Assembly (NCBI GenBank): GCA_041879415.1
Contig: CP090851.1
Span: forward strand, 2,108,001 to 2,172,000
Direction of reading: 5' to 3'
From: Vibrio chagasii
GTDB taxonomy: Bacteria; Pseudomonadota; Gammaproteobacteria; Enterobacterales; Vibrionaceae
DNA: 64,000 bases
Positions 1 to 9,430 of the stretch are shown here, in pieces; positions within the stretch are counted from its first letter, which is position 1; the number at the start of each line of letters is the position of its first letter. The position numbers were made by a program, and so were the translations under genes. Below the pieces are notes generated by a model. The model was given only the letters and a program-made list of their open reading frames with translations, was not told where the DNA came from and made no database searches.

Positions 1-146
1 TGTAGGCCCGCAGCGTCGTCTTTTGCGCTGTTGATTTTAGAGCCAGAAGCTAGACGCTCCATTGATGTTTGTTGTGCGCTGTTCGCGTTATTTAGGTAAC
101 GTTGCGCTGTCATCGCTGAAACGTTGGTATTTACATTCACTGCCAT
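1..146 (-). CDS. flagellin, N-terminal part only (gene runs off the window)
   Basis: The first 48 codons of a flagellin are present; the rest lies beyond base 1. The protein begins [20 protein letters not shown] and continues into the [16 protein letters not shown] stretch, the conserved D0/D1 flagellin N-terminus that forms the filament core. The start is the ATG at 146, with GGAG of GGAGAAATCACC just upstream. It is a paralogue of the next flagellin (794-1930), with a near-identical N-terminus, so this is a tandem flagellin locus as in other vibrios. Its own FliA-type promoter at 228-254 suggests a late flagellin of the flaC type, but the paralogue letter cannot be assigned from a fragment. 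Confidence 0.95.
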   Translation of the reverse strand, partial: MAVNVNTNVSAMTAQRYLNNANSAQQTSMERLASGSKINSAKDDAAGL

Positions 147-227
147 GGTGATTTCTCCAATTGATTTTCCGGTATTGCGGTTTCCGACGTCTCGGAAAAC
201 CAAGTAGTTCTCTCAAAGTTACTTTTA

Positions 228-254
228 ATAACGGCTCGAAAATCAGAAGCTTTA
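228..254 (-). promoter_or_regulatory. sigma-28 (FliA) promoter of the partial flagellin
   Basis: Read on the minus strand the site is TAAAGCTT, 11 bases, GCCGTTAT, against the FliA consensus TAAAGTTT-N11-GCCGATAA. Spacing is exact and 14 of 16 positions match. It lies about 80 bases upstream of the flagellin ATG at 146. Secondary flagellins of V. cholerae are known to be FliA-dependent, which agrees. Confidence 0.8.
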
Positions 255-793
255 GAAAAACTTTTAAAAAACCATAAAAAAATTATTAACCAATTAAATT
301 TCAACAAGTTAAAACAATCCACTTTCTAAAATAACTATAGATTTTTATTACTAGGCGCGCTTTAACTGGTTAAAAAACATTCTAACTGGCTTTTTCGTTG
401 GCCAATGTACAGAAATGATCAATCAGTAAAGTTCTTAGTTGTGGACAAATATCAGGCAAAAAGGTGAGCTGTGTTTCACAAAGTCGGCAGAGAAAATTAA
501 AGCCAGCAGAACGGGAAAACGAAGAAAGATCGTTAGAAGAGAAAATAAAACGTAATCAGTAGAAAGGAAAAAGCCCCTTTTCCTTTGAGAGAACCGGGGC
601 TAGTTGGCGCGTCAGAGCCTGTGTGGAGATCATCGAGAAATGAACACATTTCCGACTCGCCGTTGCATTCTTACCGTAAAAATGGATAGCAGGTGAGAGA
701 TGAGAGAGCTAAACACCCAATAGTAAGTATGCTTGCCAGTTTCCCTTGCTGCATGGCTCACGTCTGAACACGAGCAGCAAGTTCAACCAATAA
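255..793. other. intergenic region between the two flagellin genes
   Basis: No coding signal was found. The region holds a terminator (566-601) about 200 bases beyond the stop of the complete flagellin, and an 8-bp inverted repeat (CTTGCTGC at 745-752, GCAGCAAG at 774-781) that would form a stem-loop just after that stop codon. It therefore looks like an unusually long, structured 3' untranslated region followed by AT-rich DNA leading to the FliA promoter. Confidence 0.5.
566..601 (-). terminator. rho-independent terminator of the complete flagellin
   Basis: On the minus strand AGCCCC and GGGGCT form a stem around an 18-base loop, followed by TTTTTCC. It is the first terminator-like structure downstream of the flagellin at 794-1930. 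Confidence 0.6.
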
Positions 794-1930
794 CTATTGC
801 AATAGTGACATTGCAGAGTTAGGCAATTGTTTTGCTTGAGCAAGTATTGAAGTACCTGCTTGTTGCAGAATTTGTGATTTGGTCATTTGCGTCGTCTCTT
901 TCGCAAAGTCCGTATCTTTGATTCGGCTGTTTGAAGCGTCTACGTTCTCTTGAACGTTTGCCAAGTTATTAATACTGTGGCTTAGACGGTTCTGTTTCGC
1001 ACCCAAATCAGCACGCTGTGAATCTACGTACTTCATTGCAGAATCGATAACACTGATAGCGTTCTGTGAACCAGCAACACTTGTTAGGCTGATATCTTGA
1101 ACTGATGTTGCACGGCCTTCGCTCTTAATACCAAGCTCAGATGCCAAGCCACCAGAGATAGACATAGCGCCATCTAGGTCAGGTTCCGCTACGAATAGCT
1201 GTAAACGGCCATCATCTGTAACTGATGCGTTTACTAAGTCAGATTGACCATTAATGTAAGTCGCTAACTCTTCAATATCGTCACCCGCTTTGGTGTTGAT
1301 ATCTAGAACGATGTCTTCGCCTGCTTTGGTTTTGAATTCAAACTTAAGATCGCTCGCTGTTGGCGGCACTTCCCAGTTCTTATCTTTCGCGTTTTCTGAA
1401 TCGAACGTAGTACCACCCATACGGTAGTCATCTGCACGGATACTTGTCAGAGCCATGATCATTGCTTCACCAGAGTTAGAACCGATCTGGAATGAAGCTT
1501 CACCGAATGAACCGTTTAGTAGACGACGACCACCAAACGATGTGGTTTCCGCGATACGGTTAAGCTCATCTTGAAGTGCCATTGACTCTTCATTCAGTGC
1601 AGTACGCTCTGCCGGCGAGTTAGTGCCGTTTGATGATTGAATCGCTAGATCACGCATACGTTGTAATACGTTAGTCGATTCGTTCATCGCGCCTTCTGCC
1701 GTTTGAGCAATCGAAATACCGTCGTTGGCATTGCGCATTGCCACATCAAGACCACGAGACTGAGCCGTTAGACGGTTCGAGATTTGCAGACCTGCCGCAT
1801 CATCTTTTGCGCTGTTGATCTTGTGACCAGATGACAGACGCTCCATAGAAGTCGCTAAGTCATTAGACGCTTTATTCAGGTAACGCTGCGCTGTCATTGC
1901 GGAAACGTTAGTACTTACATTAACTGCCAT
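794..1930 (-). CDS. flaA: flagellin (FlaA-type)
   Basis: Polar flagellar filament subunit of 378 residues, the usual Vibrio length. The D0/D1 N-terminal domain ([20 protein letters not shown] onward, about 1-140) and the C-terminal domain ending in [11 protein letters not shown] (about 295-378) are both intact, with a variable central region between them. The start is the ATG at 1930 behind GGAG; an in-frame start 24 bases further up would place this ribosome site inside the gene. The gene follows flgL in the same orientation and has its own sigma-54-like promoter at 2070-2085, whereas the next flagellin has a FliA promoter. That combination matches V. cholerae flaA, the sigma-54-dependent core flagellin. 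The symbol rests on this position and promoter type. Confidence 0.9.
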   Translation of the reverse strand: MAVNVSTNVSAMTAQRYLNKASNDLATSMERLSSGHKINSAKDDAAGLQISNRLTAQSRGLDVAMRNANDGISIAQTAEGAMNESTNVLQRMRDLAIQSSNGTNSPAERTALNEESMALQDELNRIAETTSFGGRRLLNGSFGEASFQIGSNSGEAMIMALTSIRADDYRMGGTTFDSENAKDKNWEVPPTASDLKFEFKTKAGEDIVLDINTKAGDDIEELATYINGQSDLVNASVTDDGRLQLFVAEPDLDGAMSISGGLASELGIKSEGRATSVQDISLTSVAGSQNAISVIDSAMKYVDSQRADLGAKQNRLSHSINNLANVQENVDASNSRIKDTDFAKETTQMTKSQILQQAGTSILAQAKQLPNSAMSLLQ

Positions 1931-2069
1931 TTTGCTCTCCTTATGAGTTCGCAAGCTCTCTGCGAAGCGGCCAGCTTTACTCTCATATGGATAAGCACTG
2001 ACCGTATGTTACTCAATAAACCTTATACAAGGTTTAAGATCTGTATTAATCATTTATAACCAACACAGA

Positions 2070-2085
2070 TACAAGTTGTATGCCA
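2070..2085 (-). promoter_or_regulatory. sigma-54-like promoter of flaA
   Basis: Minus strand TGGCATA-N4-TTGTA, compared with TGGCACR-N4-TTGCW. The -24 GG and the spacing are right; the -12 GC is GT, so the match is imperfect. It lies 140 bases upstream of the flaA ATG. Sigma-54 plus FlrC control is known for V. cholerae flaA. Confidence 0.6.
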
Positions 2086-2349
2086 AGTTTAATTTTGTAT
2101 AAATAATTTTTTTATTTGCTAATAATCAAAAACTTACAGAAAATTAAACGCGATTATGATTGTTTACTTTTAGAAGATGAAACTGCCCTCATCCTCTTGT
2201 TGCCGTTTTTTGCCGCTATATCAAGAAACATTATGCTTCGTACGAAAAAGCGGCAATTTTTGAAGTCATTCGCACGTATGGCATAGCACATAAGGCAAAG
2301 AATCGACTCCTTGGTATTTAGCAGTTCACCGCTGAATACCGATCAATCA
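2086..2349. other. intergenic region between flgL and flaA
   Basis: Mostly AT-rich with no gene. Just after the flgL stop is an inverted repeat (GGTATT..AGC, then GCT.AATACC, about 2311-2339) that could end the flgKL transcript, although no T-run follows on the minus strand. A second inverted repeat, TTGCCGCT at 2211-2218 and AGCGGCAA at 2249-2256, has a loop of about 30 bases and no clear role. Confidence 0.4.
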
Positions 2350-3540
2350 TTAAATATAGTTAAACAAGGTTAGGTCTTTTGTTTTGCCAAACGCTTGCTG
2401 TGAAGCTTGCAATGCTCGAGAGTTTTCATTGAATTCAATGATGGCTTTCGAGTAATCCAAATCTTCAAAGTTGCTTTTCGCTTTCGCCAAAGACAACTTA
2501 AAATCTTCATGTTGTTGCTCTTGAATATCCAATGTACTCAAACGGGCACCAACATCTGTTCTTGCTTTAGTTAAGTGAATAAACGCAGCATGGAACTCTT
2601 CCGTCATTTGGTGAAGTTTTGCCGTTGCCGACGCATCGGACACTGGATTTTCTACCTGCTCTGCCGCTTCTTTGAACGTGTCAAAGATCGAGAATGTCTC
2701 TCTCGGCTCTAAGGTGATCGAATCGCCCTTAGTGACTTGTCCTTTAAACTGAATATTTAGCCCTTCGTAGACAATGCCAGTCGCAGGGTCAAAATCTTCA
2801 GCAGCAACCACAGCGCCATCTTTTTCGAGTTGGTACGCAAACTTACCGGTCTGCATATCAACAAACGTTACTTTATAAGTAGAACCATCTTCTGCACTGT
2901 TGGTTGCACGACCAAGTAGTAACTCAGATGCGGGCTCTAGCTCGTATTGAGGCTCGTAATCACCGAATGGGTTATCTATTTCCATAAATAACTTACTGCC
3001 CGGATCATTCATCGCCATTTCAAAGCTACTCGCTACACGCATCTTTCGCTGATAGTCGTCGCCTTGATACGTCACCGTTCCTTCGTTATCACGAAAGAAA
3101 GGTTGGCTTTTCGGCTTAGTGCCAGCAAATGTGTAATTACCAGACTCGTCTTGGGAGTTTGCTAAGTACAAAAAGTTATTCGCTAACTCTTGGATTTCAC
3201 GCTTTTTTGCTAAACGGTCTTCAGGTGACAACGCACCGTTGATCATTTCCATCACGGTTCGTTTTGCTTCATCAGCAAATCCTTCCGAGTTGGCGATCAT
3301 CACCTCATGGTGCTCAAGGCGGTTTCTAACCAGAGTAATGGCATCAACGTACTGTTTAAGCTGCTCTGATTGCTGACCAATATTTTGTAAATAGTGCGTC
3401 GCTAGCGGGTCATCACTTGGCGACTGCAGCTTCTTACCGGAAGCGAGTTGCGCTTGGTTGTGATGCACCTTGTTCTCTTGGCGGCGCAAGTCATTTTGTA
3501 CGGACTGGTAGTTATGGAAGCTAGATATACGATTTAACAT
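2350..3540 (-). CDS. flgL: flagellar hook-filament junction protein FlgL (HAP3)
   Basis: Second junction protein between hook and filament, exported by the flagellar type III system. At 396 residues it is a normal length for Vibrio FlgL. The N-terminal coiled-coil with MLNRISSFHNY and the SGKKLQSPSDDPLA motif is the flagellin-like D0/D1 signature, and the C-terminal helix matches (about 330-396). It lies 9 bases downstream of flgK and is surely cotranscribed from the sigma-54 site at 5488-5503. Confidence 0.97.
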   Translation of the reverse strand: MLNRISSFHNYQSVQNDLRRQENKVHHNQAQLASGKKLQSPSDDPLATHYLQNIGQQSEQLKQYVDAITLVRNRLEHHEVMIANSEGFADEAKRTVMEMINGALSPEDRLAKKREIQELANNFLYLANSQDESGNYTFAGTKPKSQPFFRDNEGTVTYQGDDYQRKMRVASSFEMAMNDPGSKLFMEIDNPFGDYEPQYELEPASELLLGRATNSAEDGSTYKVTFVDMQTGKFAYQLEKDGAVVAAEDFDPATGIVYEGLNIQFKGQVTKGDSITLEPRETFSIFDTFKEAAEQVENPVSDASATAKLHQMTEEFHAAFIHLTKARTDVGARLSTLDIQEQQHEDFKLSLAKAKSNFEDLDYSKAIIEFNENSRALQASQQAFGKTKDLTLFNYI

Positions 3541-3549
3541 TTATACTTC

Positions 3550-5430
3550 CTACCTCAGAGCTAAAATAGTATTAAAGGTATCGTTAGCAGCTTGCATGAT
3601 GCGTGAAGAAGCCATATACGCTTGTTGAAACTTCATCATGTTTGCCGCTTCTTCGTCGAGGTTAACCCCCGAGATTGAAGCAATACGCTCCTGGGCTGAC
3701 TGCTTTTCCAACGTCGCAATATCACTCAAGCGATTAGCCGTTGAAGACTTCAGACCCGTGTTGGTATTCAGGTTGTGGTAAAGGTCTAAAATCGTAGACT
3801 CACCATCGTTCAAGATCTTGCCCGTTTGGAGATCTTGCAGCTTACGCAAGTTGCCATTGTCACCTTCAGATGGGACAAGGTTTGCCGTAAATTTATCGTT
3901 TGCCAGCGCGCCTGCCGTTAACTCGAAAGTCGTGCCGTTAATCGTCACCGGTCCTTGTGGCGGATACGGTTGAGGCTGCATTAAGATATTGCCTTTTGGA
4001 TCCGTCACCGCGAATTGCTCACCCTTTGGTGACACAATCACTTCAAACTCACGCAGTTGGCCTGCCTCTAAGATTTTGAACCCAGCAGTACCCTTGGCAA
4101 ACGTCGTCGATGCCTCATAGCTTTGTGCGGCAATGTCTTTTGGATCTGTGGTTGCCATATGAATCTGCGCGGCAAAATTACGCGTTGGACGCAGTAACAG
4201 CTTTTCACCAAGTTCAGGCGGATTACGAATTTCAACGCGCATACCATCAAGATAAAATGCGCTGCCGCTTGAATCAGTACTCACTTTGACCGTTTCGCCA
4301 CTTGGCTTAGTCACCACGTAATCGCTACCATCGTATTTAAGACCGTACTCTCCACCTTTTAAGGCAGAAGTATCATCAATAAACACAGCGACATCCGCTT
4401 TGGATTGCCCACTTGCCGTCACACGAGATTTTGCCACCAGCTCAGAGTTCACATCGGTAAACAGGTTCTTACCCACGTTGCCGTTGAGATCCAAACCTTG
4501 CTCTTGAAGAGCATTAACCTTGTAGGAAAACGCGGTTGCCAAGCGGCCAAGCTCATCCATGATTGCTGGGATGTGCTCGTCTCGCATATCTAACATGGCA
4601 CCGATTTTTCCATCAATGTCACTGCTGGTGATCGGCTTTAAAGACTTACCTTCAACAATCGCCAAGCGACGCTGGTGTGCATCAGGTAAACCATCCACCA
4701 TTTTTAACTGGCTTGCCTCGCTGCCTGACACTAAGGTATGGCCGTTGCCAATATGGACATTGAAGCCTTCGGCATTTGAGCGTGGTGTCACTGTTACTTT
4801 GGTGTAACCAGAAAGCTCATTAATTAGCTTTTCATGCTGATCTCGCAGGTCATTATGAGGCCCAGGAGTTCGCATCATCAGGCGTTGTACATCACGGATC
4901 TCGATCGCGAGTTGGTTGACTCGCTCGATACCCATATCTAATTTTTTATTAGTAGAATCAGACTGTTGACGAACCTTTTCATGAAATTCATTCAACGTTT
5001 TACTCAGTAGCCCAGCCTTCTCTATTACGACTTTTCGAGCACCAACATCGTTCGGTGTATCGGCTAATGTTTTAACCGAGTCAAACCATTCATTTAGGTT
5101 TTCCGGAATCTTCTTCGAAGCCACCGAAGACAACATGTTCGACAGCATATCCAAGTTGCCTTGAGTATCGCCTTTGTTAGCGGCATTGGTTGTCGATAGG
5201 TTAAGTTCATTGACGGCAAATTGATCCCAAGAGCGGCGAACATTTTCCACATGCACACCCATGCCGTAGGTTTGACCACCGTACTGGCGCGGGTCATTAA
5301 CACCTTGAATCACAGATTGGCGGCTATAGCCCTCTGTATTGGCGTTAGAAATGTTATGACCTGTGGTGTTTAGCTGTCTCTGAGCAGTAAGAACACTTTG
5401 TGCCCCTACATTCAGAAGATCCGACGCCAT
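3550..5430 (-). CDS. flgK: flagellar hook-associated protein FlgK (HAP1)
   Basis: First hook-filament junction protein, 626 residues. The N-terminus has the rod/hook family signature (LLNVGAQSVLTAQRQLNTTGHNISNANTEGYSRQ, residues about 4-38, given here as a motif region), and the C-terminus has the matching helix with SGVNLDEEAANMMKFQQAYMAS (about 585-606). The large variable middle is typical of vibrios. First gene of a flgKL pair under its own sigma-54 promoter and separated from flgJ by a terminator, so it is independent of the flgFGHIJ transcript. Confidence 0.97.
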   Translation of the reverse strand: MASDLLNVGAQSVLTAQRQLNTTGHNISNANTEGYSRQSVIQGVNDPRQYGGQTYGMGVHVENVRRSWDQFAVNELNLSTTNAANKGDTQGNLDMLSNMLSSVASKKIPENLNEWFDSVKTLADTPNDVGARKVVIEKAGLLSKTLNEFHEKVRQQSDSTNKKLDMGIERVNQLAIEIRDVQRLMMRTPGPHNDLRDQHEKLINELSGYTKVTVTPRSNAEGFNVHIGNGHTLVSGSEASQLKMVDGLPDAHQRRLAIVEGKSLKPITSSDIDGKIGAMLDMRDEHIPAIMDELGRLATAFSYKVNALQEQGLDLNGNVGKNLFTDVNSELVAKSRVTASGQSKADVAVFIDDTSALKGGEYGLKYDGSDYVVTKPSGETVKVSTDSSGSAFYLDGMRVEIRNPPELGEKLLLRPTRNFAAQIHMATTDPKDIAAQSYEASTTFAKGTAGFKILEAGQLREFEVIVSPKGEQFAVTDPKGNILMQPQPYPPQGPVTINGTTFELTAGALANDKFTANLVPSEGDNGNLRKLQDLQTGKILNDGESTILDLYHNLNTNTGLKSSTANRLSDIATLEKQSAQERIASISGVNLDEEAANMMKFQQAYMASSRIMQAANDTFNTILALR

Positions 5431-5487
5431 AATGCCCCCAAAAAACTTAACAAAATCAGGATAAACTGATTAACTACCAGTTTAAAA

Positions 5488-5503
5488 AGCAATATGTATG
5501 CCA
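5488..5503 (-). promoter_or_regulatory. sigma-54 promoter of flgKL
   Basis: Minus strand TGGCATA-N4-TTGCT, matching the TGGCAYR-N4-TTGCW consensus throughout. It lies 58 bases before the flgK start. FlrC/sigma-54 control of flgKL is established in V. cholerae. Confidence 0.8.
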
Positions 5504-5591
5504 ATAGAGAAGAAGGTGAATCAAAAGGCGTTAATTTATTGAAGTATAAAGAGATAACTATGTGTGGTGGTGTTGAATCTTATACGGCAGA

Positions 5592-5620
5592 TAAGAAAAG
5601 AGCCTGCCAGTGGCAAGCTC
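5592..5620 (-). terminator. terminator after flgJ
   Basis: Minus strand hairpin GAGCTTGCC-ACT-GGCAGGCTC (one G-T pair) followed by TTTTCTT, 22 bases beyond the flgJ stop. It closes the flgFGHIJ transcript before the flgKL promoter. Confidence 0.8.
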
Positions 5621-5641
5621 TAGATGTTCAATCGATGTGAC

Positions 5642-6559
5642 TTAGTTCATTTCATCAATCTTAGCTTTAACTCGCAATACCTTATCAGCGTAGTTAGGGT
5701 CGGTTGCGTAGCCTGCTTGATGAATCCCTTTGATGAAACTCTCTGAATTGCCTTGGTGCTGCAGCGCCGTTTCGTACCTTGGGTTTTCATTCAAGAACTT
5801 CACATAATCGTTGAAGCTGTCTTCAAAACTAGAGTAAGAACGGAAAGAGGCCGATTCTTTAACGGCCGTTTTACCATGGAACTCAAGTGTTTGAGTTGCC
5901 ACTTTATCGCCTTTCCAGCTTCTGTCTGCTTTGATATTGAATAGGTTATTACTGTTGCCCAGAGAGTTCTTGACCATCTTAGAGCCCCAGCCTGTTTCCA
6001 GTGCCGCTTGAGCCAATAGTAGAGATGAATCCACACCAAGGGCGCTTGCCGCTTTTTCTGCGTAAGGCTTCATTGAAGTGACAAATGATTCCGGTGAATC
6101 GAAAGAGACCGGCTGTTTGGCTACTGACGCAGATTGGATTTCTTGTGCTCTCTCATCTGAACTACCTGAGAATTGAGGTCTTTGCAGTGAAGTATCAAAG
6201 CCTTCGCTACGAACCTTATCTTCTGTCGCGTCGCTAGATTGGCCTGCACTTAATTGTGCAACAATCATATCCGCAAGACCTAGCGAACCATTAGCACTGA
6301 GCTCACTCGCCATTTGGTCATCTTGCATCTGACGGTAGAACTGTTCATTCTGGCTGTTCAACATATCCGATTTAAAGCTAGAGTTCGCATCGCGCATCGA
6401 CTTAAACAACATTGAGGTGAAAATCGCTTCAAACTGTTTTGCCGCTGCGGTAAGTGCTTCTTTCTCACTGCCCTCTTCACCGTTTACTGCTTGTTGACGA
6501 AGACGGTCTAGGCTACCGATGTCGTGAATAAAACCGATGTCGTTGTTATTCTTAATCAT
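5642..6559 (-). CDS. flgJ: flagellar rod-assembly protein / peptidoglycan hydrolase FlgJ
   Basis: Bifunctional rod cap and muralytic enzyme, 305 residues. The N-terminal rod-binding domain (about 35-105) contains AAKQFEAIFTSMLFKSMRDA; the C-terminal glucosaminidase domain (about 155-305) contains LLAQAALETGWGSKM with the likely catalytic Glu188. A polar linker of about 45 residues joins them. It opens the peptidoglycan layer so that the periplasmic rod can pass. Ten bases separate it from flgI, so it is the last gene of the flgFGHIJ operon. Confidence 0.97.
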   Translation of the reverse strand: MIKNNNDIGFIHDIGSLDRLRQQAVNGEEGSEKEALTAAAKQFEAIFTSMLFKSMRDANSSFKSDMLNSQNEQFYRQMQDDQMASELSANGSLGLADMIVAQLSAGQSSDATEDKVRSEGFDTSLQRPQFSGSSDERAQEIQSASVAKQPVSFDSPESFVTSMKPYAEKAASALGVDSSLLLAQAALETGWGSKMVKNSLGNSNNLFNIKADRSWKGDKVATQTLEFHGKTAVKESASFRSYSSFEDSFNDYVKFLNENPRYETALQHQGNSESFIKGIHQAGYATDPNYADKVLRVKAKIDEMN

Positions 6560-6569
6560 GCTCTATTCC

Positions 6570-7661
6570 TTAGATAATGATCAGCTGGCCTTCAATCGCA
6601 CCCGCTTGTTTCAGTGCTTGAAGGATTGCCATTAGGTCAGAAGGTGCTGCGCCCACTTCGTTAACCGCACGAACTAGATCATCCAATGTTAAGCCAGGTT
6701 CGAACTTGAACATCTTGCCATCGGCCTCAGTGACTTCGATATCAGAGTCTGGAACCACTACCGTTTGACCGCCAGAAAATGCATTCGGCTGACTTACATT
6801 TAAGTTTTCTTTAATCGCGACTGTCATACCACCGTGTGTTACCGCCGCCGCTTTTAGGCGCACGTGCTTACCAACCACAATGGTACCGGTACGAGAGTTA
6901 ACGATGATTTTCGCTGAGCCTTCAGCTGGGTCAAATTCAATGTTTTCGATTGCCGATAAGAAAGCCACACGTTGGCTGATTTCTCGCGGTGCACGCACTT
7001 TTACAGACGTCGCATCAACCGCAGACGCCATTTGTGGACCTAAGAAGTTATTAACCGCATCGGCCATGCGCTGCGCTGTTGTGAAATCGGATTGGATTAG
7101 ATTGAAGGTGATGTAATCACCACGGCCAAATGGCGTTGGGATCTCTTGCTCTACTGTTGCACCACTAGAGATGATACCTACGTTCGGGTTATTACCGACA
7201 ATCTTAGAACCATCGTTACCCTGAGCACTAAAGCCACTTACCACTAAGTTACCTTGCGCCACAGCATACACCTGACCATCAAGACCTTTTAGGAAGGTTT
7301 GTAGCAAGGTACCACCACGCAGGCTTTTTGCTGAACCGATTGAAGATACGGTTACGTCAACTTCCTGACCTTGCTTAGAGAAAGCCGGCAGTTCAGCGGT
7401 AACAATTACTGCTGCTACGTTTTTTGTTTTTGGCTTAGTGCCAGGCGGCAATTGGATGCCAAAATTTTGCAGCATCGCGTTAAATGTTTGATCGGTAAAG
7501 GGAGTTGTTTCACCGGTACCCGGCAAGCCCGTGACCAAACCATAACCGACAAGTTGGTTACTACGAACACCCGCCACTTTTGCCACGTCTTTAATACGCG
7601 CAGCATGGGCACTGGTGGCAAGAAATAGCATGCCGAATAGTACGAGTGTCAGTTTTTTCAT
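6570..7661 (-). CDS. flgI: flagellar P-ring protein FlgI
   Basis: Subunit of the P-ring around the rod in the peptidoglycan layer, 363 residues, full length. A cleavable signal peptide ends at SAHA (about residue 20), followed by [20 protein letters not shown] and VTGLPGTGE, both family signatures. The C-terminus has [22 protein letters not shown]. In vibrios the P-ring also anchors the T-ring proteins MotX/MotY. It is translated between flgH and flgJ in one operon. Confidence 0.98.
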   Translation of the reverse strand: MKKLTLVLFGMLFLATSAHAARIKDVAKVAGVRSNQLVGYGLVTGLPGTGETTPFTDQTFNAMLQNFGIQLPPGTKPKTKNVAAVIVTAELPAFSKQGQEVDVTVSSIGSAKSLRGGTLLQTFLKGLDGQVYAVAQGNLVVSGFSAQGNDGSKIVGNNPNVGIISSGATVEQEIPTPFGRGDYITFNLIQSDFTTAQRMADAVNNFLGPQMASAVDATSVKVRAPREISQRVAFLSAIENIEFDPAEGSAKIIVNSRTGTIVVGKHVRLKAAAVTHGGMTVAIKENLNVSQPNAFSGGQTVVVPDSDIEVTEADGKMFKFEPGLTLDDLVRAVNEVGAAPSDLMAILQALKQAGAIEGQLIII

Positions 7662-7754
7662 TGAGTAACCTGTCTGATTGCTTTAATTAATAATGACTTA
7701 GCGAGATGTTGCTGCGTAACGCGGGCTGTCAGTATGTCGACGCCCTCTCAAGCT

Positions 7755-8531
7755 CTACAGAGATACATTAAAGAATCGTGCCAAGAATCCAGGCTCTTGC
7801 ATATCTTGTTGCACTCCGGTACCTGAATACTGGATTCGTGCATTAGAAACACGGTTTGAAGCGATGGTATTATCGAAATCAATATCGTCCGGACGGATGG
7901 TGCCACTTAGGCGGATGTACTCATCACCGGTGTTCAAAGTCATCCACTTTTCACCACGCACCACTAGGTTGCCGTTAGCGAGTACTTCAATCACTTCCAC
8001 AGTAATATAACCACTGATGCTGTTGCTCTGATTAGCAGACGCGTCACCTGCGAAAGTATTGGTGTTGCTTAGGTCGTAAGAGAAGTTGTACTTGTCTATT
8101 GTTAACTCTTGACCACCAACAGCTAAAGGCTCCATTGATGAGTCATTCGACTTAGACATATCTGCATTGGCTTTTTTCGTCGCACGAGTATTTTCATCCA
8201 ATGCCACAGTAATGATGTCACCAATACCGCGAGGCTTTGAGTCATCGTACATACTGCCAATATGGTTTACGTTAAATAGTGAGCCGGTTGCCGCTGCATA
8301 ATGCTCTGGCTTCTGTTTTGGATTAATTGGCGCCCATGCAGGATCACCGGCAATAGGATCCGTTCGACCGCGAAGCGTATCAACAATGCCTGAACTTTCT
8401 TGAGCCGATTTATCACCTTCTACCGCATCAACCACTGTGGTCGCATTCTCTTCTGCTGGCGTCTCAATTGGATCCAATACAGAACAACCGCTCATAGACA
8501 AAAACAGGGCTAAACAAAAAATACGTTTCAT
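7755..8531 (-). CDS. flgH: flagellar L-ring lipoprotein FlgH
   Basis: Outer-membrane L-ring subunit, 258 residues. The lipoprotein signal [16 protein letters not shown] places the acylated Cys at 16. The conserved L-ring core begins near [15 protein letters not shown] and runs through [20 protein letters not shown] to the C-terminal [16 protein letters not shown]. Gaps of 89 and 93 bases separate it from flgG and flgI; neither contains an obvious promoter, so one flgFGHIJ transcript is likely. Confidence 0.98.
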   Translation of the reverse strand: MKRIFCLALFLSMSGCSVLDPIETPAEENATTVVDAVEGDKSAQESSGIVDTLRGRTDPIAGDPAWAPINPKQKPEHYAAATGSLFNVNHIGSMYDDSKPRGIGDIITVALDENTRATKKANADMSKSNDSSMEPLAVGGQELTIDKYNFSYDLSNTNTFAGDASANQSNSISGYITVEVIEVLANGNLVVRGEKWMTLNTGDEYIRLSGTIRPDDIDFDNTIASNRVSNARIQYSGTGVQQDMQEPGFLARFFNVSL

Positions 8532-8620
8532 GGCGATATACTCTCAGCAAGTCGTGGTAAATAGTAAGCCGTGACGAACACGTCGATTAATACGAAACAA
8601 GTAAGCGGTGGATTAACCGA

Positions 8621-9409
8621 TTACAGCTGTTGGTTAACAAAGCTCATCATCTTGTCTACCGACGAGATAACTTTCGAGTTCATTTCGTAAACACGTTGAG
8701 CTTCGATCATATTCACAAGCTCTTCAGTTACGTTTACGTTCGATGTTTCTAGCATCGACTGGCGAATATTACCTAGGCCATCGAAGCCAGGTACACCTTC
8801 TTGTGGATCACCACTCGCGCCTGTCGGCAAGTAAAGGTTTTGACCTACTGGTTCTAAACCACCTGGGTTTACAAAGTCAGTGATGGTGATTTGGCCTACG
8901 ACAACGTTGTTCTGCTCACCACGAAGACGAACCGATACTTCACCGTCATTACCGACTGTCACTGAGATTGCATCTTCAGGGATAACGATTTCTGGTTGTA
9001 GCGGGTAGCCTTGACCCGATGTTACGATTGCGCCGTCACCGTTCAAAGTGAACTGACCATTACGGCTGTAACCTGTTTCTCCGTCTGGCATTTCAACTTG
9101 GAAGAAACCGTCACCTTCGATCATCATGTCTAGGCTGTTAGACGTAGTCTGCGCGTTACCGTGTGTGTGAACCTTTTGAGTCGCAACTACTTTAGAACCC
9201 GCACCTAGCATCAAACCACTTGGTAACTCAGTGTTCTGAGACGACTGACCGCCAGGCTGGTTGATGTTCTGATAGAACAGATCTTCAAATACCGCGCGGC
9301 TCTTTTTAAAACCAATGGTCGAGGCGTTGGCAAGGTTGTTTGAAATCGTTGAAATGTTGGTTTGTTGGGCGTCTAAACCTGTTTTACTTACCCATAATGC
9401 TGGATGCAT
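8621..9409 (-). CDS. flgG: flagellar distal rod protein FlgG
   Basis: Distal rod subunit, 262 residues, the standard length. It has the rod-hook family N-terminus (NISTISNNLANASTIGFKKS, about 19-38), the central TSNSLDMMIEGDGFFQV region and the C-terminal SNVNVTEELVNMIEAQRVYE helix. It starts 21 bases after flgF. Confidence 0.98.
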   Translation of the reverse strand: MHPALWVSKTGLDAQQTNISTISNNLANASTIGFKKSRAVFEDLFYQNINQPGGQSSQNTELPSGLMLGAGSKVVATQKVHTHGNAQTTSNSLDMMIEGDGFFQVEMPDGETGYSRNGQFTLNGDGAIVTSGQGYPLQPEIVIPEDAISVTVGNDGEVSVRLRGEQNNVVVGQITITDFVNPGGLEPVGQNLYLPTGASGDPQEGVPGFDGLGNIRQSMLETSNVNVTEELVNMIEAQRVYEMNSKVISSVDKMMSFVNQQL

Positions 9410-9430
9410 AGCAATTTCCTTTAAATTCTA

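Noticed and set aside
137..322. 61-residue frame upstream of the partial flagellin
   Set aside because: It overlaps the FliA promoter and the flagellin ribosome site and is AT-driven (many Phe/Lys).
2211..2256. Inverted repeat TTGCCGCT/AGCGGCAA as a terminator of flgL
   Set aside because: Loop of about 30 bases, and the T-run is on the plus strand, where no gene is transcribed.
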